DNA from: Tetragonia tetragonoides
Taxonomy: Eukaryota; Streptophyta; Magnoliopsida; Caryophyllales; Aizoaceae
NCBI GenBank assembly: GCA_038025085.1
Contig: CM076147.1
Location: forward strand, 33,640,766 to 33,704,765
DNA length: 64,000 nucleotides
Direction of reading: 5' to 3'
Every line of letters starts with the position of its first letter. Within the stretch, counting starts at the first letter, position 1. The notes below the pieces were generated by a model. That model was not told the DNA's origin, did no database searches, and saw nothing but the letters and a program-made list of their open reading frames with translations. The position numbers and the translations under genes were made by a program. Shown one piece after another: positions 46,008 through 57,932 of the stretch.

Positions 46008-46437
46008 TCTGTATATTTGTCTCAACACAATCATATTTTTGTAACTACTACCTTGCCACGACGGCTTCTTATGCATATGTCTGACATGTTATTACATGTT
46101 ACTCTTCAAGTAAATAAACTATTCTTTCAACATCACCAGATTGGCAAGAATATGATGAAAAACATCATAAGTCTCACAATGACAGTAAGGAAATTGGCAT
46201 TTGCTAACATAACATAAATACAACTAGCACTTGCACATGGCAACAACTTTTGTGATTTCACCCCATCATACATTCGGGATTTACTGTTCTAGTAATCAAA
46301 TGACATGAATGAACACAAATCCGCTGAATATGGCAGGAATTACTGTCCCGGCCAATATCATGATCACACAATCAGAGCTGAGTTCACTGATCGGAATACC
46401 AGACAAAAAAATACAGAAATTAATGCAGAGATACTAT
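46008..46437. other. Short intergenic gap between convergent genes
   Basis: The fibrillin (+) and FAM32A (-) stop codons face each other 430 bases apart, so their 3' untranslated regions probably meet or overlap. No other feature is seen. Confidence 0.5.
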
Positions 46438-48915
46438 TTAGCCTGGTCCTACTTTTGGAATGTCGTAGTGCTCACTTAAGTTTGCTAAATATCGGTTAAA
46501 ACTTTCAACTCGATCACGATGTGATTCCTTAGCACTCTTAATCAGCCTTCTTGCTTCAAGTTGCTTCCACTGCTCTAGATATCGTCTCTCAGCAGGTGTG
46601 AGTCGTTCCTCATATTGATAAGCCACTCCGCTTCCATCATCCACATAGGTCTCAGCTTTCATTTCCTTTATATGATCTGTCACATACATATGTTTCCAAC
46701 TTGAGCTCATTTAGAATATGCAAACAATAATACTAACAGTAATAACACCTCAGTTAAATGGATACAAATTTTGTCATACATCAAGCAGTCTTTGTTGAGT
46801 ATCTACATTTGTCCAGAAAGTACAATAAAGGCTGGTTTACCTGTGTCTAAACTAGCACGCATTCATGCAAACTACCATTCAGACATATACTTAAGTTACA
46901 TTATCTAAGAGGTAACAAGAGTCAAAGAAGTTGTATTTAACATATGAAGTAGAATGCACTTGTGAGAACAATAACTCGGCCTTCCCATCCCCCACCCTAC
47001 CTCCCCACAAGAAGTAAATATCTACACTCCATTCACGTCGACCAAGAGTAAACTGATTCAGAGTGCAGAGTTTGTAACAAAACCTAACTAAACTCAGCTT
47101 ATGTCAGCATACTGACAATCATGCATGTCGACCAAGAGTACACTGATTCAGAGTGCAGAGTTTGTAGCAAAACCTAACTAAACTCAGCTTATGTCAGCTT
47201 ACCAACAATCATGCATGCATGTATGCTCCAAATATGAGGTCAGCATATTTTAATATTGAATATACACAAACTATGACAGGTGAGCAATCATTAAGTTGAA
47301 ATGTTGAAGCAAATTGCCTAAACCTTAACATATGAAATAATGTATAAGATCAATACAAACCTAACATGGCCTTCTCAGGAAACCATAAACGACCAGGGGT
47401 CAAAGGAAAAGCCGGAAAAAAGGAGAGATAATGTAGACCTGCCCAAAGTGGGAGATCCTCACTGGTGGTGGTTGCAATAGGAAAGAAAATGTAAATCATA
47501 CTCATTGCAAAGGAACTGATATCCCATTTTGGTATCGAATGGCAGAAGATTTGCAGAAAGAGTAAAGGAACTGTAGACAATGGACACACTGATTTGTTTG
47601 CATAATTAGGAAGATAGTTCTATTTTGACATTTGGGGTGAAGATAATATTGTGAGGATAGTGCGCACAAGAAAGAGGGTATTCCTTAAGGAGGTCAGGAC
47701 ACCATTAGGGCGTAAGTGGTATACTTCAATCCAAAGGCCAATGGTTGTTTTGTTCCTAGATCTTCCTCTTCAGTCTTCATTTCCACAAAATCTCGTATGA
47801 GGCAGCCTCAAGGTATATAGAGGTAGCCTCACCTTGAGGCGGCCTCATACAAGACTTATTGCTTCATTTCAATCCTATATAACAAGAATGCTTTCAGATG
47901 TGAAGGGTAACAGAAAAGTATAACAGATTAAAATAAGCAAGTATTTATAACAGATGTTAATCTTGACAATTAAACAAGTAATAAATACTTAAATTTACTC
48001 CCTTCATTGAGTCCGTCCCCTTTTACATGGTAAGTGTTACATGGTAATTTCACTTTTGTACAAACACTTACGTAACAAATCTTCCACAATGTCTTCAACA
48101 AATTCTAAACATATCTTGTACAACAAGCTTTATATTCCAATTTCAAATCTTACAAGATGGGTAATATTGAAGATAGCTAAGTATGTCTTGTAGCTTGTGA
48201 CATTATAAGGTAGAAAATAAATCACTTAAAAACGGACAGATTTACAGAAAAGGAACGGAAGCATAACAATACTCAAAAGAAGTCGTATCAAGACAGACTA
48301 ACAGTCTCCTTTATTTTTAAGAATGGCAAGAAAACATGAACACTTTTAAAGCCAAAATATGGTCGGAATTTCCCTCTTTGTTTTGTCATCAACTTCTACC
48401 TTTTAGCCAAATTACTTCAGAGAACTAAGCCTCCTATATCATTCTACATGCAATAGTTATAAGAATACTATGAACCACACAAAGAACATGCAATTTGAAT
48501 CTCAAAACACTTAAGAGCGACAACGCAGTCTGTATCATGTCTGATTCTCAAGCAATTTCACTACGAAGCATCTTTTGCTTGAGACGGGGTATTACTTCAT
48601 CCTGAGTATATACCAATTCCATGAATAATGAGTGATTCCAAGTTTAGTTAAAGAGAGAAAGAGTGTTTTATACTCTACAAACAGGGAAACAGCCAGCGCC
48701 AGTAACTACCAATTATCTCATGTAGGGGAAGTATAGTACTGCCAATAGGTATCAGTTATCACAAATGACAAACCTGATAAAGAGTATTCTCTGCTGAATA
48801 ACTGATCATAATGCCTCTTGTGCTTCTTTTTCTTTGTAATCCCACCTGCCTTCACATCAAGTGCTTTGCCCTTTAGCTTCAACTTGCCAGTAACAACATT
48901 GTCATATTCTGACAT
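46438..48915 (-). CDS. FAM32A: FAM32A homologue (spliceosome-associated small protein)
   Basis: Two coding exons, 48915-48774 and 46676-46438, join in frame to give 126 residues. Exon 1 begins [20 protein letters not shown] followed by a Lys/His-rich segment, the FAM32A N-terminus. Exon 2 has [19 protein letters not shown] and ends [17 protein letters not shown], the strongly conserved C-terminus. Human FAM32A is slightly shorter (112 residues) and was seen in the catalytic spliceosome near exon ligation, so a nuclear splicing role is expected here. A 5' UTR intron is likely: an acceptor TTGTAG sits just upstream of the ATG and a donor (CTACAAG followed by GTACAATC) near 49741, next to a GA microsatellite in the first exon. 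Introns hold foldbacks and a 90-bp duplication. Confidence 0.92.
47037..47216. repeat. 90-bp tandem duplication in FAM32A intron
   Basis: Two almost identical units start GTCGACCAAGAGTA at 47037 and 47127 and include AGTGCAGAGTTTGTA and CTAAACTCAGCTTATGTCAG. Only a few bases differ. Confidence 0.9.
47795..47850. repeat. Short foldback, GTATGAGGC family
   Basis: A 56-bp near-perfect inverted repeat: GTATGAGGCAGCCTCAAGGT at the left and ACCTTGAGGCGGCCTCATAC at the right, with a 16-base centre. It lies in the FAM32A coding-region intron and shares its ends with the element at 49012-49102. Confidence 0.8.
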
Positions 48916-49011
48916 CCTACAATTTCCAAAAAACTCAAATTAATCCCTATATTAACTTAAGATGAAAGATCTTATCAAAAAAGAAAATAAAACAATGGGT
49001 CTCTTGTGAGG

Positions 49012-49102
49012 CCGCCTCAACATGAGGTTACCCCTATAGCCAAGCATGACGTCATACTTGGCTATAGAGGCGCCTCACGTTGAGGGAGCGGCCTCATATA
49101 AG
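49012..49102. repeat. Foldback, GTATGAGGC family, longer copy
   Basis: A 91-bp inverted repeat with ends CTTGTGAGGCCGCCTCAACA and, on the right, a complement of CTTATATGAGGCCGCTCCCT. The inner arms CTATAGCCAAG and CTTGGCTATAG surround GCATGACGTCATAC. It lies in the inferred 5' UTR intron of FAM32A. It appears to be a fuller member of the family seen at 47795. Confidence 0.8.
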
Positions 49103-49746
49103 AATTTGTGTTTACATACAAGGTATAGAACATGTATATAGTGTAATCTATCTCAACATTCCACACTATCTAAACAACACAATGCGATGACATAATAAAT
49201 AAAAAATTAAGAAATAAAGAAATAAATCCTAAACATGACATAAACTTAAATCTGGCACAGACATAATTTTTTCAAAGACTTGAGGGGGAAAAAAAGAGCA
49301 ATTACCTTTTTTTTTTCATGCCCTCTTTCCACAATGTAGGAATAATGGTACAATGTGGGAACACTGACATTCAATTCAATCATGGATCATGCGACTTTCG
49401 GAATTAAGTTTCTTATTTTTCCTTAGTATAAATTAAGAAACTATTTTCCTCCATTGTGTTTAAAGTTTAAACATACCCATCTATTAGCGTCAACAATCAA
49501 GAAATTAGAGAAATAAAAAGCCAAATGTAGACACTGATAACAGGAAACAAACCAGCAATTATAAGAATGCAATGAAATCAATGACGTTTCGTTCTCGCGA
49601 ATTCGATCACGAAATCATGCAAATAATCCATTCTATTTATGAAAATTCTATAATTCCTGTTACTTGTAAGTTGTAACAGATAAAGCAAGTCTTAGATTAA
49701 AAGAAAATTAAGAAAAAATGCAGAATGGTGGGAGATTGTACCTTGT

Positions 49747-49775
<29 letters not shown>
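49747..49775. repeat. (GA)n microsatellite
   Basis: About 14 GA units lie in the inferred first non-coding exon of FAM32A (CT repeats in its leader on the minus strand). Confidence 0.9.
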
Positions 49776-49777
<2 letters not shown>

Positions 49778-51673
49778 AATTGCCGATCAGGAAGAGTAAG
49801 GTTGAGAAAACAGAGGAGAGAGAGAGACAGAAGAGAATAAAAACGAGCTGGGTGTGTAATTGAAATTGTATGTAGATTGTAGATGCTTCTAGAGAAGTCC
49901 TTCTGAATTGACGGATGATTTTATTATTTTTTCTCTTCTACTCCCTCTATTTTTTCTCCTAACTCCTTCTTTTTTGCACAGAGTTTAATAAGAGTTATTT
50001 TTGGGATAAAAGTTTTTTATTTACCCTTACTTTAACATGAGAGAGTGTGTGAGTTACTAGTGGATTGAAAAGTAATAATGACAAAAAAATATAAGGATAA
50101 ATAGGTCTTTTAATACTCAAAGTATTACTAAAAAAGAAAGTGGGTAGGAGGAAAAAAAAAGATGTAAAAGGAAAGTGGGTAGAAGAAAAAAGAACAAAAG
50201 GAGTAATTTTCAATTCAAACTTATGATCTATATACTTACTTACTTTCTACTAAAACAATAACCGGTTGTTCTTATCAAAAAAAAAAAAAAAAAACAATAA
50301 CCGGCTAGTATCATCTTTGTCCACATGTCATCTTCTCATAAAAAAAATTTCCCACCAAAACCCATTTATGACATCATTATTAATTCTTTTTTTTTTGAAA
50401 TTATAGAATTAAATTTTCACGCCAGACGTAACAAATTTGGTTAAGTTCTCCCCCAAATCCGTTTAAGCGTTTACAGGTTCATGAGATTGGCTCTGAAATC
50501 TTAACCGAATGATGGAGAAAATGGGGGAGCAAATACTTTATCATGTATAGAATACCTGTTGATGCTACTGCCCACAGCAGCACAACTTTAGAACTTGCGG
50601 ATTTAGGTTTTTTATTCATTACTATCTTACTGATTTGTTTAGCTAAAGTTTTGGAATTTACTTCAACTAATTTCAAGGATGGTGAAGGTTGTGTGCAAAG
50701 TTTGTGCCCCCCTATTTTGGTGGAGCTATATGTGGGTTGTTATTTATCTTTACTTTTTTATTTCTTGGGATAAATTATATTAGACACGAATTAGATATCG
50801 GTACGGTAAATATTGATGAATAACATAGAAAAGCTTCTCTCTCTACTGTTCTTCTATTCTTCATCATCATATATGAACGTTGAATACAGAAAGATTAGTA
50901 GCTCCTTAATCCACTAAATAGACTATTATTAGCCGGTACTTCATTTTCCCTTCTTCAATTATGTTTTTATCAGTTCTGTCTATAGTTTCACTATATGTAA
51001 ACTGCATTTAGTTTCGATATAGTGCAGACGGTATATTAATGTTCTTTTTGAATTTTTATTGTTTCAAGTCTTCTGTGTAGAAATTGAAGAATTGGAAGAG
51101 AGTAAGAATTTGGTACTTAGATTTTACTTGCTCCCACCCTTCTTATTTTGGGCTGATGTGGTGATTAATTGTATAAAAGGTTATAACATTTCAGCTTTGC
51201 TAGAGCTGTAATAAACTCACCACCCTCAAATATCACAGCTTGAGAGATCAAGGTAAGTATATATGTTGTCAAAAGGGTGTAATCAGATATTCATTTAGGA
51301 TTTATCAATATTTTGTTTCAGCTGATCTAAATATATTTTGTTTACTAGCCCTTATGTGTACTGATATGACCCATATGATCTTATTCTTTGTGACAATTTC
51401 TTAGGCAGATTGAAAAGTTGATATCATTGCTAATCTGTTGGAAGTGTTGGTCTTAGCGATGGCACAATTAATTTACACACAATAGTGTTGGTGATGTTGT
51501 CAACGAAGTTTTACCCGAAGAGGAGGGAACCCCAATGGCCCTGGAGAAGGCTGGTTGAGTAGGAAATGTCTCGGACAATGGGGCTACTATAATACAGTTT
51601 ACAGGGCAGTGGAAGAACAAGATAATCAGGAATATTGGATGTGTGGGTAGAAGCTTGGGTTTTAATTTGTTTG
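49776..51673. other. Intergenic sequence
   Basis: AT-rich DNA. Short ORFs on both strands near 50480-50770 overlap each other and match no family I know. A poly-A run lies at 50276-50294. No gene is supported. Confidence 0.4.
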
Positions 51674-53421
51674 TGTAATACCCCGTATTATTATTCATTC
51701 TAGAATAATAATTATTTAAAAAGAGATTGCAATTTTAGATTTGAAATATTAATTGGACTCATGAATTAAAGTGCCTAATTAATGATTGTGTTTTATTTTG
51801 GATCTAATTAATTATAATTGAGCCAAAACTAATTAAAGCATTTGGGCTTAATAATTTTCGGTTATGGCCAAAAATATTAATGCAAAAATGGGCCATTATT
51901 TTCGGCTCTCCTAGCCGAAATTATGGGGAGAAAAATCAGAATTTTTATTGCAAAAATTTGTTTCTAAAAGTGAGAGTGAAAAGAGGATTGTGTTGAAGTA
52001 TGTTTAGGAAGGTGAGTTGAGAAAAAAAAAGGAATAGATTTAAGTTTCCTAAATCTACTCAACTTCCTAATCAACTGACACTTTGCTTAAAAAAAAAAAA
52101 ACACACGCCTCTCATCTTTCTCTCTCTCACATGCACGACAAACCCAAGAGGAAGAAGAAAGAGACTTCCTACTCTTTTACAATTTACCCTCTTGCTCAGG
52201 TTTAATCCTTTTTTATTCAAGTAAGTGTTTATTGCTTTTTATGATTAAAGGTTTTGTTCTTGATTCAAATTCATTGTTTTTATGAACCCTAGTTGTTAAT
52301 GAGCAAACCCTAATTTTATATTTTTGACCTAGGGTTGCTAGATTCTACTATTTTGCATGTTAGAATCATGATTAGGGTTGGGTTTGATGTTTTATTGAAT
52401 TTGAATCAAAGGTCGAATCTTGTGTTTTATTAAATTTGAAAATTTATTAAAAAAAGAAAAGAAAAGGGTTTTACCTACACGGCTGAGCCGTGTGCAGCCG
52501 CTGTGCGGCTGTTGCGGCTGCTTGCCGTGGCTGCTGGCGGTAGCCCAGCGGGGCCCGCTGGTGGTGGTGATGATGGTGGTGTTTTGATGTTTGACTTGTT
52601 GACTTCAATTAGGGTTTTGGAAAGTTTTCTAATTTAGTTTATGTAAATTTTGTTTTGAAAACTTTTGAGTATGCATGAGTAATTAAAATTTCAGCAACTT
52701 AATTATTTTTATTAAGGGTACTAAATCATTTTTAAAGTGTGATTAAGAGGTTTAGAAGTCAAGGTTTTGACTATTGGTTATTGTGGATTTATTTGTTAGG
52801 GCCCGTTGGCCGCACTTAAACATAAGAAGTTTACGTTAAATTGTCGTGACTTACCTTTTTGATAAAGGTAATTTCATGTCTAGTGGAATTTATATATTCA
52901 TGTCTAGTATTGGATTGAGAATGATAATTCATATTTGGACTTGTGAATATTTTGGTAAAGGGATAATTGTTATTTATTTCCTTGTGATAATTCGTAGAGA
53001 ATTATATGATAGTGAATGCATGTGATCAATGTTGGAAATTCACTTTGTGTAGCAATGTCTACTTGTTGGGATTCATGTTATATGATAATACATGTTAATC
53101 TTTATAATTACGTGGAGTAAGTTGTGATGTTGAACTAAAGACATGGTTAATATTGTTCAATTTGGATATAGCCTATCGCTATTTGGATCATGTTTGTAAG
53201 CATGTTGTGTCAATAAGTTAATGTGATTTTGACTATCGATTTGGTAAACAGTATTGAAATCTTGGAAAAGGTATATTGTTAGGTGGTTGTAAATAAGGTG
53301 TTGATGCTCATTCATGTAAAATTATTGCCATAGGAATTGTGAACTTAAATTGTTCATTTTGTAACTGTGAAGTAGTTACTTGAGATGCCAAGATATGTGT
53401 ATTACTTGTTATGTGATCACC
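51674..53421 (+). mobile_element. Truncated LTR-like sequence
   Basis: Starts TGTAATACCCCGTATTATT, a common start of plant gypsy LTRs, and continues through a CT-rich leader near 52100-52140 and a GC island at 52485-52565 (GCAGCCGCTGTGCGGCTG). It has no LTR-like end; it stops where homology with the Tat element begins at 53422. It is different in sequence from the LTR of the Tat element and from the block at 2806-5167, though similar in style to the latter. Confidence 0.5.
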
Positions 53422-54099
53422 ATATAGGGCTCGCGCGGAAAAGACGAAAAAATAAGGCAACCCGTCAAAAAGGGGCTTCAGCGGCCCCTGGGACAGCCTC
53501 TGAACACTCAGCGGCCCCGATAGTGCAGCCCAGGCCAAGCGGCATGCCGCTAAGCCCCAGAGGCCAGCCGCTGGAGCCTGGCGGCCCCTCTTTTCGCCCC
53601 CGCTCATCCGCGTGTGCCGCTGGACGCCTCCCTTTGGCCGCCGAACCCTTTCTCGAGACAAGTCCCCTTTTTCTCCGATTTTGGACATTTTTCTTAACCA
53701 TTTTGGACTCAAATTTGGCTTTCTTTCCTATTTTCACTATTATTTCTATTTTGTATTATTTCCTTATTATTAATGGAAACTCCACAATTTCCTTATTTCT
53801 TTTTGGATGTCATCTTTTCTTTTTTATATCTTTTTTTTTATTAATCCCTTTTTACTTATTATTTCCATTTCATTTTTGCACCTCTTTCCTTTTTTCATTT
53901 TTTTAGGGGGGATAGGGTACATCAAATTTTAACTTTTTGGTTGTACCATTTTTTGTGCTAAATGGCTATTACTTGCGTTTTTGCTTGACTACTTGTGCAT
54001 TTGCATTAGCCTAATTATCTGCAGGAACCAATAAATAAGCAAGCAATATTTACAAGCAAAGTCCGAATGTTTGTTCTATACAAATGTTCAAAATGTATT

Positions 54100-56855
54100 T
54101 TACACAAATACATTATCATAAAAATCATCACTCGCATCAACATCCGTACGGGGCACATCAAAGTGATCCTCCGACCTCCACCGCTCATCACCAAAGATCG
54201 ACGCCACAAACTGGCTAGGGCCAAAGGAGGAATGTCGGGCAGGCTCCCGGTATGAACTCCCCTCCCCAGCATAACTCGAATCATACCCCCACGAAGAACG
54301 AGGAGGCATGGTAGACATTATAGGAGCAGGAATCGGGGGCTGATAATAAAGACCGCCATATGAAGGATACCCCGCATACCCGGGATAAGAAGGATACATC
54401 GGCATAGGCATAGGAGCAGGCTCCACATGTGGAGTCATCCTACTCCCACCAGGACGGTCCGTCCGATGTACAGACCCTCTCTCTCCTAGGACTCTCCCTC
54501 CGAGGGCTCCTCTTGCGTGAAGGACTACGCTCAGGAGAGCTCACACCCTCATCATCCGACAACACTACCTGTCGTGATCGACGAGGAAGAGGCCAGCGGT
54601 ACTCAACCTGCAACCCACAAGATATAAGATACATTTCTCAAAGCATGCAACTGCGAAAATGCAAAACCAAAGTTTACCTTGTCCAAGTCCGCTCTTGAGA
54701 AAGTATCCTTCGAAAGAGATCGGGATATCCAAGACTTCATGGCATGCATCATCTTGAAGATCTTCCCATTCTGCTCACGATCAAGCTACACAAAGAAAAG
54801 ATTAGTACAAGCATATAATGGTAAAATATCGTACATTTTGATAAATTACGAATTTACCCATGGATGCCCAACGAAAAGGGGGAGACCCTGAATGTCCTCA
54901 TCAAGGTCCTCCGTCATGGGGATTTCTCCCCAGCACTCCTTCTCGCCATAATCCTGACCTCGGACCCGCATGTCCGGAAGATCCACCTCGGTGTCATCAA
55001 CCCGAGGCTCCTACAAAGCAAAGTAAGTTAGCACTCAACAAGATAAGGAAGGCATGGAATGTCAAGCATAAATTCTTACCTTCAAACCCACGAATGAAGA
55101 CATGAGGCGATCACGGCGGAACTGCTCATAATGCCCCGCAAGGTCCTCCGCAGGCTCTCTCAAATACCGCATAGCATCCGAGCCCACCATGGCCTCCGCA
55201 ACCTGTTCGCACGACAAGCACCTCACCAAGAACATGGTCGAGGGAGGATCCAAAGGAACCCTCGGACCCCCCAAATCGGGATAAACCTGACGGAAGACCC
55301 GCTCTCCCAGACACCACTCAAAAGAGAACGGGCCCGCAATCAGGATCCTCTTACGGTCCGCCGTCCTAGAAGCTAGGATGGCGCCCGGAGTCGACCCATG
55401 ATACTTCGCCCATGGAAAGTAGTCAATCTACGCAAACATGCAACATAAGATATTTCCACACCAAGAAATACAATCCATGCAACAAAGAACCGATATTACG
55501 TTACCTTGTGCCAGTCTAAGCGCAAGAGGGCCTTCCTATACTGCTGGAGAGTCTGCATAGGCGCAGGACCCCTATGACGCCATGCCCTGCAAACCGGGAA
55601 GTCTAAGACCCAGGCCGTAGGCGCCATGTCCGAGAAATGCTCAAAAAACCAAGGCTACATCAAAACATGAAATTAAGCACCGCACACTTAAATCATGCAA
55701 ACCATGAAAAGCGAATACAAAGAGAAAACGCACTTGCAACACTTTCCAAAAGCCGCATAAGCTCATGGGAGGAAGAGTCGACTGCTTGTACCACTCATCA
55801 TTCACGCGGCAAGCATATCGCATGCATCTCAAGAGGTTAACGTATCCCGACAACCCCCAGTTGTACTCTCTCACCCTATCCCAGTCCAGTAGACTCGGGA
55901 GGTAGATGGCATGAATGCGTTCCCCCTTATCAATAAAGATAGTAGGGGCAAAGAGGTAGGCGATAAACATCCTCACCTTTTGCTCCACCGAGGTATTCCT
56001 CTTATACCTCGGGTCTTTCAAAGCAGTAAAAAGCTCGCTATAGGGACGATAATGGTGACCTCAAGTGTTCCCCCAAGGACCAAATAACTTTACCATCTCC
56101 GCCTTACGTTTCCAAATGGAAACGTCGTAGACAATGGGCGTACCCACGCAAGGTACCCCGGTCAACATATCAAACTCCGAAGAAGTGATCATCATCTCCT
56201 CATTAGGGTAATGGAACGTATTGGTAGTGTCCCAAAAATACACCAGGGATAAACGGACAATACACCTCTTAACTCGCTCAACCGAGTCCGCCGCTTTCAA
56301 AAGGGGCCTGAACCCCGCATTTAAGACTGCATCTTGCACCTCTTTGGGCAAGATTTTATAAAGCTCAATCGAAGAGCCATAATTTCCATGGGCCTTCAAA
56401 TTCCCATCGGGTTCCTATGATCAAATTTGCAACCTTTTAGATTCACATTTCAATCAAATGTTCGATCCTAGGCATGTTTCTAAGTTCGTTCAAGCCGTGC
56501 AAGATCACATGCGCTACAAACTTGACAATTGCATACAAATTCTATCCAAGGCAAGCATATAAGCTCAAATTCAATGCATAAAAACTATGAATTCAAAGGC
56601 TTAAAGACTTACCACCAACGTGGAAGCCCGAAAGCTCAAATGAGTTGCCGGTCGAAAAAGCAACTCCGATCGATCCCAAACAATGTCGGGCATCCTATCC
56701 GACCGGGTATATCGATCTTGAGGAAAAGACACATTAAGCTTCCTCTTTGAAGGCTTCACATGAGATGGAAAAGCCTTGGTGAAGATGTCGATTTCCTCGA
56801 CCTCCTCTCGCACCTCGGTCCTCCTACTCCTCTTCTTTCCAAATCTTGGAGCCAT
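54100..56855 (-). pseudogene. Antisense gene 2: plant mobile domain (PMD) protein, copy 2
   Basis: Seven exons, 56855-56613, 56414-55734, 55654-55505, 55427-55080, 55010-54858, 54785-54678 and 54607-54100; five have exactly the lengths of copy 1 (243, 150, 348, 153, 108). The N-terminus MAPRFGKKRSRR lacks the copy 1 stop. PMD hallmarks are RLSLVYFWDTTNTFHYPNEE, MLTGVPCVGTPI, IYLPSLLDWDRVREYNWGL, PWFFEHFSDMAP and IDYFPWAKYHG; the tail has SSPERSPSRKRSPRRE followed by Tyr/Pro-rich PMYPSYPGYAGYPSYGG. Damage is light: one Trp-to-TGA in exon 2 (near 56076) and a net 2-base loss in exon 7 that shifts the frame before the Tyr/Pro tail. The exon 2 donor reads CAA followed by GTGCGT, a last-base change from CAG in copy 1. 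Function unknown; a nuclear role is inferred from PMD relatives. Confidence 0.82.
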
Positions 56856-57595
56856 GGAAGAAGGATGAGCAAAGCAAGCAATAACAACAAAGAAAAATGG
56901 AGAATTTCGGATTTTCTCTCCCCAAGGAGTTCAAAAACCCACTCTCAAATCCACCCCAAATTTGTGAGAAATCACAAATAAACTTCAAATTATGCAAAAG
57001 CAAGCAAATGCAAGCAAAAAGGAGCAAATTTGAGCAAGAAATAAAGTTTGGGCAACAATGGAGGTAGAGAGAGAGAGAGAGAGAGTCTCGAAGTTTTGGG
57101 GAAGAAATGACCCAAAATTCGGCTCTCTCCCAATTAAACCCCAAAACCGCGCCTTTAAACCTGTCCAACGACCCGGTTCAATGCCGCCCAGGCTCGGCGG
57201 CCAGGCCGCTGGCCCCGGAGACTACCCCGCCAGGCCGGGCGACTGCCCCCAGCACCTTCGCATCGTCAGTTGAGCCGCTGAGCGGGCCCGATAAGGCCGC
57301 CCAACGCTCAGCGGCCCTGCGCATGGCCGTTGAACCCATTTTCTCTTCCACCTCTCACGGGGCGGGCCCGCAAGTTCAAATTCCGCGCGGGATTGCATTT
57401 TTTGACCGTTAGAAGCCCGGGAGATACGGGCATGTCACCTAAAATGATTCTTTTGCCCCCGCAACACGGTTTCCTATCCTAGGGACCCGGTTTTATCTAT
57501 TTTTCGCAGGCACATGCATATTCTCTAATTTTCGCAGGCACTAACACTTCATCTCTTTTTTGCAGGCACAATTTTCCAAGATACAAGCATTACTA

Positions 57596-57792
57596 AAGTA
57601 GAGCTATGCAACGCTCTTTGACGTTGAGGCTATTAAAATTAGCATCACGTTGGCACCCGCAAAGCAGAGCTACGCAACGCTCTTTGACGTTGAGGCTATT
57701 AAAATTAGCATCACTTTGGCACCCTTAAAGAAGAGCTACGCAACGCTCTTTGACGACGAAGCTATTAGCATCGCGTTGGCACCCGCAAAACA
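57596..57792. repeat. 66-bp tandem repeat upstream of the polypurine tract (copy 2)
   Basis: Three units with GCAACGCTCTTTGACG starts at 57608, 57674 and 57740, a regular 66-base spacing. They match 12680-12876 and are more uniform than the copy 1 array. Confidence 0.85.
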
Positions 57793-57918
57793 GGTAACCC
57801 TGACCACAGGCGGTCGGGAGTCTACCCTTTTTCCTTCTCTAATATAAAGCATTTTTTTCAAAACACACTGCAACCATTTTTAGCAAATACTTTGACCTTC
57901 ACTTTCACAAGCTCGCCC

Positions 57919-57932
57919 AAAGTGGGGGCTTC
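57919..57932 (+). promoter_or_regulatory. Polypurine tract (copy 2)
   Basis: AAAGTGGGGGCTTC directly before TGTAGACACC, identical to copy 1. Confidence 0.75.

Noticed and set aside
50479..50773. Overlapping ORFs on both strands
   Set aside because: Short, overlapping and without recognisable motifs or promoter; likely chance.
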